Positions 50,952 to 59,772 of a stretch of 61,401 bases of DNA are shown piece by piece. Position numbers and translations under genes: made by a program. The notes beneath the pieces were generated by a model. It was not told where the DNA came from. It saw only the letters and a list, made by a program, of their open reading frames with translations, and did no database searches. The stretch comes from an uncultured Oscillospiraceae bacterium (lineage in GTDB: Bacteria > Bacillota > Clostridia > Oscillospirales > Acutalibacteraceae). Position 1 is the stretch's first letter, and the number at the start of each line of letters is the position of its first letter. The stretch covers positions 1-61,401 of the forward strand of contig UQOE01000012.1 in assembly GCA_900542575.1 (NCBI GenBank), given 5' to 3'.

Positions 50952-51569
50952 ATGGCAAAAGATCTCTCAAATGCCTCTGCTCCGACGCCGACTCTGGCTG
51001 CGGAAAAGGAGAAGTCGCACTATTTCCAGAAATTCAAAGTCAAGGATATCGTCTATCTGGCTATCATGTCAGCTGTCGCCATGGTCACCTGTGCAGTCAT
51101 GCCGCTGGTGGTTCCGTATCTCACCGTCATCTTCGGCATTGCACAGCTGGTCACGGGCCTGCAGGAATGCCTGTTCGTTACAATAGGTGCCTGCAAGGTA
51201 CGTAAACCAGGTTCCGTCCTCATCATGACGCTCTGCATTGCACTGCTTCAGCTGGCCATGTCCACAGTCATGTTCTTTGTCACCCTGGTCTGCGGCATTG
51301 TGGTAGAGCTTCTGTTCTATTTCATCCATGCGTATGACTCTCCGGTAAAACTGGCCTCTATCATCGGCCTCTTTACCCCTCTCTCACTCCCGTTCAACTT
51401 CCTCTACAACCTCTGGTTCGGCAGTGACATGATGGTCCATGTTGCAGAGCGCTCGGTCGGTCTCACGATCGGCATGACATTTGCCGTCCTCGCCGTCTCC
51501 TACCTCGGCGCCTTCCTCGGCATGAAGATCTACAAAGAACTCAAGAAAGCAGGAGCGATCAAGAATTGA
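50952..51569 (+). CDS. ECF transporter substrate-binding (S) component, MptD-like
   Basis: 205 residues, about six hydrophobic segments after a hydrophilic N-terminus (DLSNASAPTPTLAAEKEK). The conserved start of S components, KFKVKDIVYLAIMSAVAMVTCAVMP, is clear. It captures a small substrate for the energising module encoded downstream. The class is MptD-like; substrate unknown, but the NEAT-like and iron-type neighbours suggest a metal or tetrapyrrole-related compound. GGAAAGG lies ahead of the ATG. Confidence 0.85.
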   Translation: MAKDLSNASAPTPTLAAEKEKSHYFQKFKVKDIVYLAIMSAVAMVTCAVMPLVVPYLTVIFGIAQLVTGLQECLFVTIGACKVRKPGSVLIMTLCIALLQLAMSTVMFFVTLVCGIVVELLFYFIHAYDSPVKLASIIGLFTPLSLPFNFLYNLWFGSDMMVHVAERSVGLTIGMTFAVLAVSYLGAFLGMKIYKELKKAGAIKN

Positions 51570-52240
51570 GCAGCAAACTTTTCGCCTCGAGTCCGGTCTA
51601 CCCGCTCTTCTGTCTGCTGGCCTCCATCGTCATCTTTTTCGGGTGCATGGCGCTCTCAAAAGATCCGCTGTGCCTCTGGCTGGAACTGGCTCTGTATCTC
51701 CTGATGATTGCCTTCGGGTACTGGCGCGCCTCGCTCACCATGATCCCGGTCGCCGCCGTTCTGGGCTTTGTCTTCTGCGGCGTCACCTGGCTCGTCTCAC
51801 ATGATGCACAGCAGGTTCTGTACGCCACAAACCGCATTCTGGCCCTGTGCCTCGGCTGCATCCCGATGATCGGTATGAAGCCGGAAGACCTGGTCCGCTG
51901 CATGAACCACCTCGGCGCACCGCGTATGATGACGCTAGCCATGTTCATCGTCATCTCATTTCTGCCCATGCTTCGGGACGAGGTCAGCCGTGTCCGGGAG
52001 GCCATGCGCACCCGCGGCGTCATGGGCATGTGGAATCCACGCGTGTTCTACCGCGCATTCCTCATTCCGCTGATGATGCGTATCACCGGCATCTCCGACA
52101 CGCTGTCGCTGTCCATCGAGACCCGCGGATTTGACGGGGACGCCGAATGCACTGTCTACCGCCCCATCCGCATGAAGGCCCGCGACTGGGTCTTCCTTGT
52201 CCTGGCCATCGCCATGGTAGTCACGGTGGCAGTCGTATGA
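51566..52240 (+). CDS. ECF transporter transmembrane (T) component, CbiQ/EcfT family
   Basis: 224 residues with about five membrane segments. EcfT coupling motifs are visible: SRVREAMRTRGV (an A-R-G coupling helix) and SLSIETRGFDG. TTG start at 51566 overlapping the TGA of the S component, preceded by AGGAGCG; the longer frame is unsupported. It couples the ATPase to the S component. Confidence 0.9.
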   Translation: MSSKLFASSPVYPLFCLLASIVIFFGCMALSKDPLCLWLELALYLLMIAFGYWRASLTMIPVAAVLGFVFCGVTWLVSHDAQQVLYATNRILALCLGCIPMIGMKPEDLVRCMNHLGAPRMMTLAMFIVISFLPMLRDEVSRVREAMRTRGVMGMWNPRVFYRAFLIPLMMRITGISDTLSLSIETRGFDGDAECTVYRPIRMKARDWVFLVLAIAMVVTVAVV

Positions 52241-53658
52241 ATGCATTTGAACTCAAAAACGTAACCTTTCAATACGAAGGCGCCGATAAGCCCGTGCTCA
52301 CCGACGCCAGCTTTTATGGGAAGTTGGGGGAAGTCACCCTCCTCGCCGGATACTCCGGCGACGGCAAGAGTACCATCCTGGAACTGCTCTGCGGCATCAT
52401 CCCCAACTCCATCTCCGGCACGGTTTCCGGTGAAATTGAGATCAATGGGAAATCAATTCTCGGTGAGCCCATTGGCAAGATCTGCCGGGATGTCTCCATT
52501 GTCCTGCAGAACGCCGACGAGCAGATACTGCATCAGACCGTAGAGGACGAAATCGCCTTCGGCTGCGAGAACTTCGGATTCGCTCCCAAAATCATTGACC
52601 AGAAAGTCCGCGAGAGCTGTGATCTCATGGAACTCGACCCCCAGTGGAAGCCGCGCATGCTCTCTGGCGGCCAGAAGCAGCGGTTAATCACCGCCTCCTC
52701 CCTCGCCACCGGTCAGAAAGTGCTGCTGCTGGACGAACCGCTGGCCAACCTGGACCGGCAGGGCGCCGCTTTTCTCGTGCAGACGCTCACGCGCCTTGCC
52801 CATAAACTCGGCTATGCGATCCTCATTGTCGAGCACCGAATTGACGCCGTACTGCCCTATATTGACACCATTTGGCGGATCTCCAACGGCAAGCTGCAGC
52901 AGATCTCAAAAGAAGCTGCCGCAGAACAGACGGAAGAGGTCGGATCCGCCTCCGAGTCCAGCCAGTGGATCGCGCACGACAATCCACTGCTGGAGCTGAA
53001 GCATATCCGGTTCAAGGCCCGGAAGCGGGAAATCCTAAAAGACGTCTCCTTCCCGGTCTACCGCGGGGAGAAGGTCCTGATCCTCGGGGAAAATGGCTGC
53101 GGCAAGACGACGCTGCTACGCTGCATTGCCAAACTCAACCCCTTAAGCGGGGGCCGCATTGAGCAGGCGCTCGATCCAAAATTTTCCCGCCAGAAAAGGG
53201 GCACCAAAGACTGGTATAAGCGCGTCGGCATGGTCTATCAGAACCCAAACTACCAGCTGTTCATGCCTTCAGTTTACCAGGAGATCTACTTCGGCTGTCA
53301 TTCCGAGGAGAAGACCGAATCCATCCTTCGACAGTTCCGCCTGGAGGACATCCGGGAACGGCACCCCGCCTCCCTCTCCGAGGGCCAGAAGCGCCGCGTT
53401 TCCGTGGCCGCCATCCTCGCCGGTGAGCCGGATATCCTGCTGCTGGACGAGCCCACAGTCGGCCAGGACTACGAGAACCTGGAAGATCTGATGGCCATCC
53501 TGAATGAGGACTGCGCCGCCCGCGGCACCACGTTCATTACCATTACGCACGACAAGCGCTGTGTCCGCGCCCTCTGTGATCACGCCTTTCTGCTGCAGGA
53601 TGGGGTCATTTCAGAAGACGGTGACCAGGAGTTCGCGTATCATTACTTCTGCAGCTGA
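52237..53658 (+). CDS. ECF transporter ATPase with two fused ABC domains
   Basis: 473 residues holding both nucleotide-binding domains. First: Walker A GYSGDGKST, signature LSGGQKQ, Walker B VLLLDEP. Second: Walker A GENGCGKTT, signature LSEGQKRR, Walker B ILLLDEP. So EcfA and EcfA' are fused, with a linker around residues 225-245. The ATG at 52237 overlaps the T-component stop (ATGA). A group-I ECF transporter is complete in three coupled genes. Confidence 0.93.
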   Translation: MNAFELKNVTFQYEGADKPVLTDASFYGKLGEVTLLAGYSGDGKSTILELLCGIIPNSISGTVSGEIEINGKSILGEPIGKICRDVSIVLQNADEQILHQTVEDEIAFGCENFGFAPKIIDQKVRESCDLMELDPQWKPRMLSGGQKQRLITASSLATGQKVLLLDEPLANLDRQGAAFLVQTLTRLAHKLGYAILIVEHRIDAVLPYIDTIWRISNGKLQQISKEAAAEQTEEVGSASESSQWIAHDNPLLELKHIRFKARKREILKDVSFPVYRGEKVLILGENGCGKTTLLRCIAKLNPLSGGRIEQALDPKFSRQKRGTKDWYKRVGMVYQNPNYQLFMPSVYQEIYFGCHSEEKTESILRQFRLEDIRERHPASLSEGQKRRVSVAAILAGEPDILLLDEPTVGQDYENLEDLMAILNEDCAARGTTFITITHDKRCVRALCDHAFLLQDGVISEDGDQEFAYHYFCS

Positions 53659-53676
53659 ATCCATAGAATATAAAAA

Positions 53677-53719
53677 CTGCACCAATCCGCCGAATCGGAG
53701 GATTGATGCAGATTTTTTT
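53677..53719 (+). terminator. ECF operon terminator
   Basis: Imperfect stem CTGCACCAATCCGCCGA / TCGGAGGATTGATGCAG followed by seven T, 18 bases past the stop. From here to 53949 I see no gene. Confidence 0.88.
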
Positions 53720-53949
53720 ACGTCAAAAAGCTCTTTTACCGGGTTCTGTACCGGTTTTCAGGTTGGCAAATTTCAGTTTTGGCCGGAATTTGTATCGTAT
53801 CAATCGCTCTGCCTATATTCGACACGGTCCCATGCCAGTAAGATAAAGACAAATCCGCCGCCCGGCATAAGCCAAAACTTCTTTGTTTATAAATGGAGCA
53901 ATCAACACTTTCCATTTCGCCGGGACAGCGGATTTTTTTGCAGGAAAAC

Positions 53950-53985
53950 GAGAGGACATCGGGTCACGGCACCTGGTGTCCTCTC
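53950..53985 (-). terminator. probable terminator after the GLUG-like gene
   Basis: GAGAGGACA / TGTCCTCTC stem extended by inner pairs, about 100 bases past the GLUG-like stop; on the minus strand a GTTTTCC tract follows. Moderate support. Confidence 0.5.
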
Positions 53986-54087
53986 TCAGCATTATCCAGT
54001 AGTGATATCTGTTTGCAAAGCTGATATCTTTATTATTCCTTCATTTTGTAAAATGCACAAGCAATAAGGTTAATTTCCGGTCAAAGA

Positions 54088-55314
54088 TCAGCCAAGCCGT
54101 TCAACCGGTACGGACCAGGTGTCCGCCCCGACAAGCGGCGCAGCGCTGTTGCCGACTGTAACGATGGCGGCACAGTTACGGACGTCAGAACCTTTGCCCT
54201 TGTAGCCCATAATACCGCCGACATATTTGCCGCCGGAAACCGCAGCCGTTGCGAAGCAGTTCTCTACGACAACCGGAATCGGCGCAGCATAGTACTGCTT
54301 GTACTGGCTGACATAGAAACCGGAACCGACGATGCCGCCGATACGCTCTGCCGACTGCGGCGCGTTGATCTTGATGTTATCCACTACGCAGTCTTTGACG
54401 AGCGTATATTTTGTGGAGTCCTGAAGACCTGCAGCGTTGCCGGAGAATCCAAGAAGACCGCCTATCATCATGCACTTGTCGGAAGCGGTAATCGTAATGT
54501 CTTTCGCGCTGCAGCGCTTAACGTAATCGCAGCTCATGGCGCAGCCGGCCAGGCCGCCGAGACCGTTGACGCCGGTGTTATTGACCAGTTTGCCCGTTGC
54601 TTTTACAGAACCGCCGAGTGCATGGCAGTTCTCAATCGAGCAGCCCTCACTGCCGCCGGCAAGAACTCCGGCACACTGGGCGAAGGTATCATTGCTGCCG
54701 GTCAATACAATGTTAGCTTTTGCAGTACAGTTCTTTATCAATTTATTGTTCAGCGCACCGGAAATACCGCCGACCATAGTCGGCGCAGTAATGGTGTTGT
54801 TTCCGATAAGACGGACATTGTTCAGCAGCGTGTCCTCGGAAATATAGCCCGCTACAGCACCGGTGCCGAAACCGCCGGTAACAGTGGCGTTCTGGACATC
54901 GAGATTCTCAATCACCGCCTTGCCGGCAGCCGCGCCGAAAAGGCCGACGCCCTTCTGGATGGAAGGTTTCTGGATGCATACATTCTTAATCTTATGGCCT
55001 CTGCCGTTGAAGGTTCCGGTAAACGCAGAAGCCGGGTTGGCCGCTTCCTCATCCGATTTTCCCGGCGTAAAGGTGCCGATGGGCTCGAAAGCCTTTCCCT
55101 TCAGGTCAATGTCGTTATCCAGCACGAAATTACCGCTCAGGTTCTTTCTGACGTTATTCAGCTGCTGCGCCGTGCGGATGTGCCACGGGTTCGATGCTGT
55201 GCCGGCACCGGATGCGTACAGCGTTTTGTTCGCCGTAAAGCCCGGCACCGCCATCAAAAGCGCCATCAGAAGCGCCGAGACGACCGAGACAATCGTTCGG
55301 ATTCGTTTGTTCAT
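54088..55314 (-). CDS. secreted GLUG-motif-like repeat protein
   Basis: 408 residues. Signal peptide (cleavage near VPGFTANK), then a right-handed beta-helix-like repeat region with the GLUG pattern: short strands punctuated by GG(I/L)xG phrases (VGGISGALNN, GVLAGGSEG, GGLAGCAMS, GGLLGFSGN, GGIVGSGF, GGIMGYKG). The entry SGAGTASNPWHIRTAQQLNNVRKNLSGNFVLDNDIDL is typical of such proteins. No LPxTG anchor. Probably an extracellular adhesin or carbohydrate-binding protein; no enzymatic motif. Confidence 0.82.
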   Translation of the reverse strand: MNKRIRTIVSVVSALLMALLMAVPGFTANKTLYASGAGTASNPWHIRTAQQLNNVRKNLSGNFVLDNDIDLKGKAFEPIGTFTPGKSDEEAANPASAFTGTFNGRGHKIKNVCIQKPSIQKGVGLFGAAAGKAVIENLDVQNATVTGGFGTGAVAGYISEDTLLNNVRLIGNNTITAPTMVGGISGALNNKLIKNCTAKANIVLTGSNDTFAQCAGVLAGGSEGCSIENCHALGGSVKATGKLVNNTGVNGLGGLAGCAMSCDYVKRCSAKDITITASDKCMMIGGLLGFSGNAAGLQDSTKYTLVKDCVVDNIKINAPQSAERIGGIVGSGFYVSQYKQYYAAPIPVVVENCFATAAVSGGKYVGGIMGYKGKGSDVRNCAAIVTVGNSAAPLVGADTWSVPVERLG

Positions 55315-55413
55315 TACAATCTCCCTTTCTCAAAAGATTTCATATTTATTATAAGGAGCATTCAAATGTCCGCTCTGCTCCAAACCGCAAATCCCGCTCC
55401 ATATGAAACCGAG

Positions 55414-55442
55414 TTACTTTCTGCTAACCAATATGGTAAAAT
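55414..55442 (+). promoter_or_regulatory. promoter of the AraC gene
   Basis: -35 TTACTT (55414-55419), 17-base spacer, -10 TAAAAT (55437-55442), 23 bases before the ATG with GAGAGGAG between. Confidence 0.65.
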
Positions 55443-55465
55443 AGAGGCAGAGAGGAGCTTGTTTT

Positions 55466-56344
55466 ATGGAACATTCCTACCACGATGCTCATTCCGACCT
55501 GGAGCTCTTTCCGGTCTCCGACCATGTCGCCGTCTTGCAGATTGCAATCGGAAGCGGAGAAGTGCATTTTCCGCCGTATGAGCCGAACGATTATTCCAGA
55601 ACCCTGGGGCTGGATCTCGTCCAGGAGGGCCGCTGCGAGCTCATCACCAACACCGGCCGCCGCGTCGTGGTCACCCCCGGCGACCTCGCCATCAAAAATG
55701 TCCAGGACACCCCGAGCTGCGCTTACTATCCGGCCAGGTGCTATCGGGAGCTGCAGATCATCCTCCACGACGGCGCCGCCGGCGACCCCGGGTTCTCCCT
55801 GCTGAAAGAATTCGGCATTGCAATCGGCCCCTGGGCCGATTCGCTTCTCGGCCACCACACCATCTGGCGCGGGGACCCGCCCTTCCAGCGCCTCATCGAC
55901 GATCTGCAGCACTGCGTTGATTCACGGGATACCCCCGCCATGAAATTAAAAATTCTCGAGCTCGTAGTGTACGCAAACCGCAACGCCAGCAACACGGGAA
56001 AAACCGTCTACTATACACGGGAGCAAAAGAAGATTGCCGAAGCGTGTTTTCAGCAGATCACAAGCCACCCGGAAGAGGCCTTCTCCCAGCGCAGCGCCGC
56101 TCAGCTCTACCAGGTCAGCGTCACCTCACTGAATAATTATTTCCGCGCCTACTATGGGGCCTCCATCTCCGACTGGAGCCGGCACTACCGCATGAAGCTT
56201 GCGGCGCAGTTCCTGACCGAGACCTCTCTCCCGGTCATCCAGATAGCGGGAAAAGTCGGCTACAGCAATGCCAGCAAGTTCAGCGCCGCGTTTTCGCACA
56301 TATATGGGTGCACACCGAAGGAATTTCGAAAAAGCCAGACCTAA
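55466..56344 (+). CDS. AraC family transcriptional regulator
   Basis: 292 residues. N-terminal cupin-like sensing region (FPPYEPNDYSRTLGLDLVQEGRCELITNTGRRVVVTPGDL) and a C-terminal double helix-turn-helix ending in the AraC signature LPVIQIAGKVGYSNASKFSAAFSHIYGCTPKEFRKS. Divergent from the GLUG-like gene and upstream of another secreted protein, either of which could be its target. Confidence 0.92.
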   Translation: MEHSYHDAHSDLELFPVSDHVAVLQIAIGSGEVHFPPYEPNDYSRTLGLDLVQEGRCELITNTGRRVVVTPGDLAIKNVQDTPSCAYYPARCYRELQIILHDGAAGDPGFSLLKEFGIAIGPWADSLLGHHTIWRGDPPFQRLIDDLQHCVDSRDTPAMKLKILELVVYANRNASNTGKTVYYTREQKKIAEACFQQITSHPEEAFSQRSAAQLYQVSVTSLNNYFRAYYGASISDWSRHYRMKLAAQFLTETSLPVIQIAGKVGYSNASKFSAAFSHIYGCTPKEFRKSQT

Positions 56345-56354
56345 TCGGCCTGAA

Positions 56355-56396
56355 AATCTACACCAAATCGCCTTTTTCAGGGGTTTGGTGTAGATA
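56355..56396. repeat. palindromic repeat P, copy 3
   Basis: TCTACACCAAA...GGTTTGGTGTAGA, the same arms as at 11293 and 12743 but lacking their second hairpin. It lies eleven bases past the AraC stop, again at a gene 3' end. Confidence 0.75.
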
Positions 56397-56477
56397 TTGG
56401 AAATAGCTTCCCCTGAACTATTTTTTCCTCCTTCCCCTCAATACATACAAAACCGAAAACCTAAGGAGGAAATTCAA

Positions 56478-57350
56478 ATGAAAAAGAGAATGAGACAAAC
56501 CCTTTCGCTTCTGCTCAGCCTGATGATGGTCCTCATCATCCTGCCCACCTCAGCTTTCGCCGCCGAGCCCGGGAGCGATTCGGTCTATTTCCCGAGCAAA
56601 ATCGTAGATAACCAGACAACCTATACCTACACCTATGATAATGGCGTTATGACCTGCCAGTCCAGCAGCGCCGAAGATTATGATTACAATACTTTTGAGT
56701 CTCTGTTTGTACTCCCGAAAGATACGAATCTTCGAAATATTGTCCTGAGTGAAGCGGCAAACTTCGACAATTCGTACCGGATTGATATCATGCTCTCCGA
56801 TGCCGTTGCAGCCGGGAAAATTAACGGCTATGTCGATGAGCTGGGAGATGGCGCCAATTATACTCTGTCAGATGGAAAGATTTCTTCGCTCAAATATACG
56901 ACGGCAACCAACAACAGCACCTTTGAATATTCCAAGGGCAATCTGACAAAAATCAACCTGTCTTTCTACAGCGAAGTTTATCTGGGAGAGGACACTGCCA
57001 CCTATAAAATCAGCTATAAGAACGGCGCGGTTTCTTCCGTCCGATACCAGGCTTCCGAGTCCGAGGGTACCTACAACTACACCAATGACAAACAGGGTCG
57101 AGTCACTCAGATCAAATACAAATACTTCGGCGGCGATGAAGAAATCGGCACCCTCAAATTCACCTACGATAAGAATGGAAACCTGACTGGGATCTCTAAC
57201 AAATGGCACTATTCCGGCACTCCCAAGACCAGCTATACCACGACGGTTCATCTCTCTTACACAGACAATCTGGTGACAAAAGTTACTGTGAAATCAAATG
57301 AGCCCTATTCAAGAAACCACACGATTACGGCAGAGTATCAGACGCTTTAA
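56478..57350 (+). CDS. secreted protein of unknown function, YD/RHS-like beta repeats
   Basis: 290 residues. Signal peptide MKKRMRQTLSLLLSLMMVLIILPTSAFAA, then a beta-rich, Tyr/Thr/Asn-rich mature part with phrases like YTYTYDNGVM, TYKISYKNGAVSSV, LKFTYDKNGNLTGI and VHLSYTDNLVTKV, resembling short YD-type repeats. No catalytic motif. The ATG at 56478 is preceded by AAGGAGG. It has its own terminator. Probably surface-associated; not recognised. Confidence 0.75.
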   Translation: MKKRMRQTLSLLLSLMMVLIILPTSAFAAEPGSDSVYFPSKIVDNQTTYTYTYDNGVMTCQSSSAEDYDYNTFESLFVLPKDTNLRNIVLSEAANFDNSYRIDIMLSDAVAAGKINGYVDELGDGANYTLSDGKISSLKYTTATNNSTFEYSKGNLTKINLSFYSEVYLGEDTATYKISYKNGAVSSVRYQASESEGTYNYTNDKQGRVTQIKYKYFGGDEEIGTLKFTYDKNGNLTGISNKWHYSGTPKTSYTTTVHLSYTDNLVTKVTVKSNEPYSRNHTITAEYQTL

Positions 57351-57372
57351 GATAGTCCATAATTTTCATTTT

Positions 57373-57408
57373 AATCCTCTTATCAATTTAGATAAGAGGA
57401 TTTTGTTC
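57373..57408 (+). terminator. terminator after the secreted protein gene
   Basis: Perfect 12-bp stem AATCCTCTTATC / GATAAGAGGATT followed by TTGTT. From here to 57648 I see no gene; base composition turns AT-rich. Confidence 0.88.
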
Positions 57409-57648
57409 TGTCCAGCACTCATACATCAGAGAAAAATTCGAACCCAGTTTCGTCCACTGGCATCTTTATTACCAATGAACAACAGCTGTTGCCGAGTCGT
57501 ATTTAAACTGCAGAGAATATGTCTCTTATATCAAGATCTACTTTTTAGTACTGTTTACCCTTATCATCCACAGGGAACCGTTCCTCATGGCCCTGGGTGA
57601 TAGAGCTATATTATTGAAAGCTCACGACATACGGAAAAGGATGCAAAT

Positions 57649-59712
57649 ATGCCATATTTCAATATCAATGAAAATCAGTTAGAAATCCATTTTAATGGAA
57701 TACCTCCTGAAAATGTCAGACAGCGCATGAAAGACATCGGAATTTGGTATAACCCAGATGAGGACTGCTGGAAAAGAGAAGCAACACCAGAACGTATTGT
57801 TTTAGCACAAAAATTGTGCATTCATAGAAAACCGCCTCAAATTAACCAGAACTATGGGTTAAAGATAAAAATCAAGGATATTGTCCGTTCAGACACTTCT
57901 CAACAGGAAAAATGGAGAGACAGCTTAACCGCTTATGTAAAGAGTCTCTATAAAATAGAGCCGGAATTTTTCCATGAGGATGCTGTCAGCACTTCACAGG
58001 AAAATGTTTGGCTGGACTGTTTTCGGTTTATTAAGAGCACTTTCTGCAAATTATCGGATCTTCAGCAGGAATATGAGCTTGTTTTTGAATATTTCATGCC
58101 TGGCACCGCATATGAACGGCCCGATGTTCTTCTAATTACGTATGATAAGGTTATTATTCTGGAATTCAAGAAAAAAGAATATCCGAAAGAGAAAGACTTC
58201 ACACAAATTCAACGATATCAAGAATGGATTAAAAATCATCATCAAATTACGAAGGACGCAGTAATGGATGTCATTGGATATCTGGTTTGTACGGCGGATG
58301 AAGCTAAAAATGGCAGCCGGTATTCAATCCCAATCTTAAATCGAGAAAATGCCGCAGAAACAATTTCCAAAGATCTATCCAACACAAGTCTCTGCCCTGG
58401 AAATTTCATTCGCAACTGGCTCTCCTCTCCCAAATCAGAAATGGAAGAAACGATCGGTGAAGTTGAAAAACAATATCAGAATAATAATATATTTCAGTTA
58501 TCTAAAATATATCGAAGAAGGCTGAAAAAATTAAATCAGTACATTTCGTCTGCCCGCAATACGCATAGAAAACGATTAATCTTAATTGACAGTGCGCCGG
58601 GAGCCAATTTGAAAAAGTTTGGAGAAAGCATTGTCTTCGAACAGAACAAAAATAGAAAGGCAGAAGCTGTTTATCTCACGGGAAACGCTCCGCTTGCAGA
58701 AGTCCTTCAAGGAAAACTCAATCAAACTTTTAATGTCAATCACGCCGGAGAAAACTTTATTCAGAAGATGCGCGACTTCAAAGTAACCTATTACTACCAT
58801 AACAGCATTCCGGAGCAATCCGTTTTCGTTTTTGACGAAACCCAAAACCTGCGCGATGAAAAAAATGCACTTCAGCATCTCGACGAACTGGAAGTGCTGT
58901 TTCAGGTTGGAGACAAAATAGCGGAACAGCAAAAATATGCCGTTATCATTGGGCTGCTGGAAGATCATCCGCTTCTTTCCTATTGGCAGGAGACTTTAAA
59001 GAACCATCCGGACTGGAAGGTCTTCGTGCCACCCAACATATCCAATCATTTTTCTTCTCCAGATTTGATCGATATTGATCTTTTCCTGCCGATACCAGCT
59101 CACGCAGATTTGCCAAACAGCGTCCCTTTTGCAGAGGCACTTCTTCAAGATAACAATTTTCACAATGCAAAGAAAAAATTACGGAGACAAAAAAGTTCCT
59201 CTATGAAATGGTATGTCAGCCGTGATTTTCAAGAGATTCGCAGATACACTGCCTGGTTGGACAGAGAGCATGCCAATTGGACTTATGGATTGCTTGTTTC
59301 GAATTTCGCAGATGCATCAATCTTATCAAAGAAAAAAACCGGGTGGGATCTCGGGTATGGAAAAAAGAGCAATACGGTTCAGCCAGGAAAATATTTTGAT
59401 TGGTTTCACGGTACTAGTAAAAAACTTCAAGTCGCCTGCAACGCCTATGGCTGCCAGGAACTGACATTTGATTGCCCTATTATCGTCTGGGGAGGAGATC
59501 TCCTACTGCAGGATAACAAATGGGTTACGTGCGGCTATCTACATGATAAACATGTGCTGGACTATGTAAATATAGATACTGCTATTCGGGATAATTACAG
59601 AGTATTACTTACCAGAGCAACAAAGCAGAACATTCTGTTTCTTCCGAATATTCCTAAACTGGATGAAACGTATCAATATTTTTTAGATTTAGGCGTAAAA
59701 AAACTGAATTAA
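57649..59712 (+). CDS. PD-(D/E)XK nuclease / DUF2075 (Schlafen-type helicase-like) fusion with degenerate Walker A
   Basis: 687 residues. A short N-terminal module (residues 1-55; WYNPDEDCWKREATPER) precedes a nuclease-like domain with PD-(D/E)XK residues Asp159 (ERPDVLL), Glu172 and Lys174 (LEFKKK). The C-terminal ~370 residues match the DUF2075 fold in order: VYLTGNAPLAEVL, Walker-B-like VFDETQN (394-400), YVSRDFQEIRRY, GCQELTFDCPIIVWGGDLL, YRVLLTRAT and LDETYQYFLDLG. Where the ATP loop GxxGxGKT belongs there is DSAPGANLKKFG (313-324), so ATP binding looks lost. AT-rich; probably an acquired defence protein. Confidence 0.82.
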   Translation: MPYFNINENQLEIHFNGIPPENVRQRMKDIGIWYNPDEDCWKREATPERIVLAQKLCIHRKPPQINQNYGLKIKIKDIVRSDTSQQEKWRDSLTAYVKSLYKIEPEFFHEDAVSTSQENVWLDCFRFIKSTFCKLSDLQQEYELVFEYFMPGTAYERPDVLLITYDKVIILEFKKKEYPKEKDFTQIQRYQEWIKNHHQITKDAVMDVIGYLVCTADEAKNGSRYSIPILNRENAAETISKDLSNTSLCPGNFIRNWLSSPKSEMEETIGEVEKQYQNNNIFQLSKIYRRRLKKLNQYISSARNTHRKRLILIDSAPGANLKKFGESIVFEQNKNRKAEAVYLTGNAPLAEVLQGKLNQTFNVNHAGENFIQKMRDFKVTYYYHNSIPEQSVFVFDETQNLRDEKNALQHLDELEVLFQVGDKIAEQQKYAVIIGLLEDHPLLSYWQETLKNHPDWKVFVPPNISNHFSSPDLIDIDLFLPIPAHADLPNSVPFAEALLQDNNFHNAKKKLRRQKSSSMKWYVSRDFQEIRRYTAWLDREHANWTYGLLVSNFADASILSKKKTGWDLGYGKKSNTVQPGKYFDWFHGTSKKLQVACNAYGCQELTFDCPIIVWGGDLLLQDNKWVTCGYLHDKHVLDYVNIDTAIRDNYRVLLTRATKQNILFLPNIPKLDETYQYFLDLGVKKLN

Positions 59713-59720
59713 AAAATGAG

Positions 59721-59761
59721 GAAGTCTCTGTCAATCACATTCCGTGGCTGACAGAGACTTC
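59721..59761. terminator. bidirectional terminator between the convergent pair
   Basis: Perfect 13-bp stem GAAGTCTCTGTCA / TGACAGAGACTTC between genes ending at 59712 and 59773. Confidence 0.85.
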
Positions 59762-59772
59762 TTTCACTTATT

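Noticed and set aside
57409..57648. Possible gene fragment before the nuclease-DUF2075 gene
   Set aside because: The only open frame ends in unrecognised residues (YPYHPQGTVPHGPG) and continues from the antisense or alternate frame of the previous gene.
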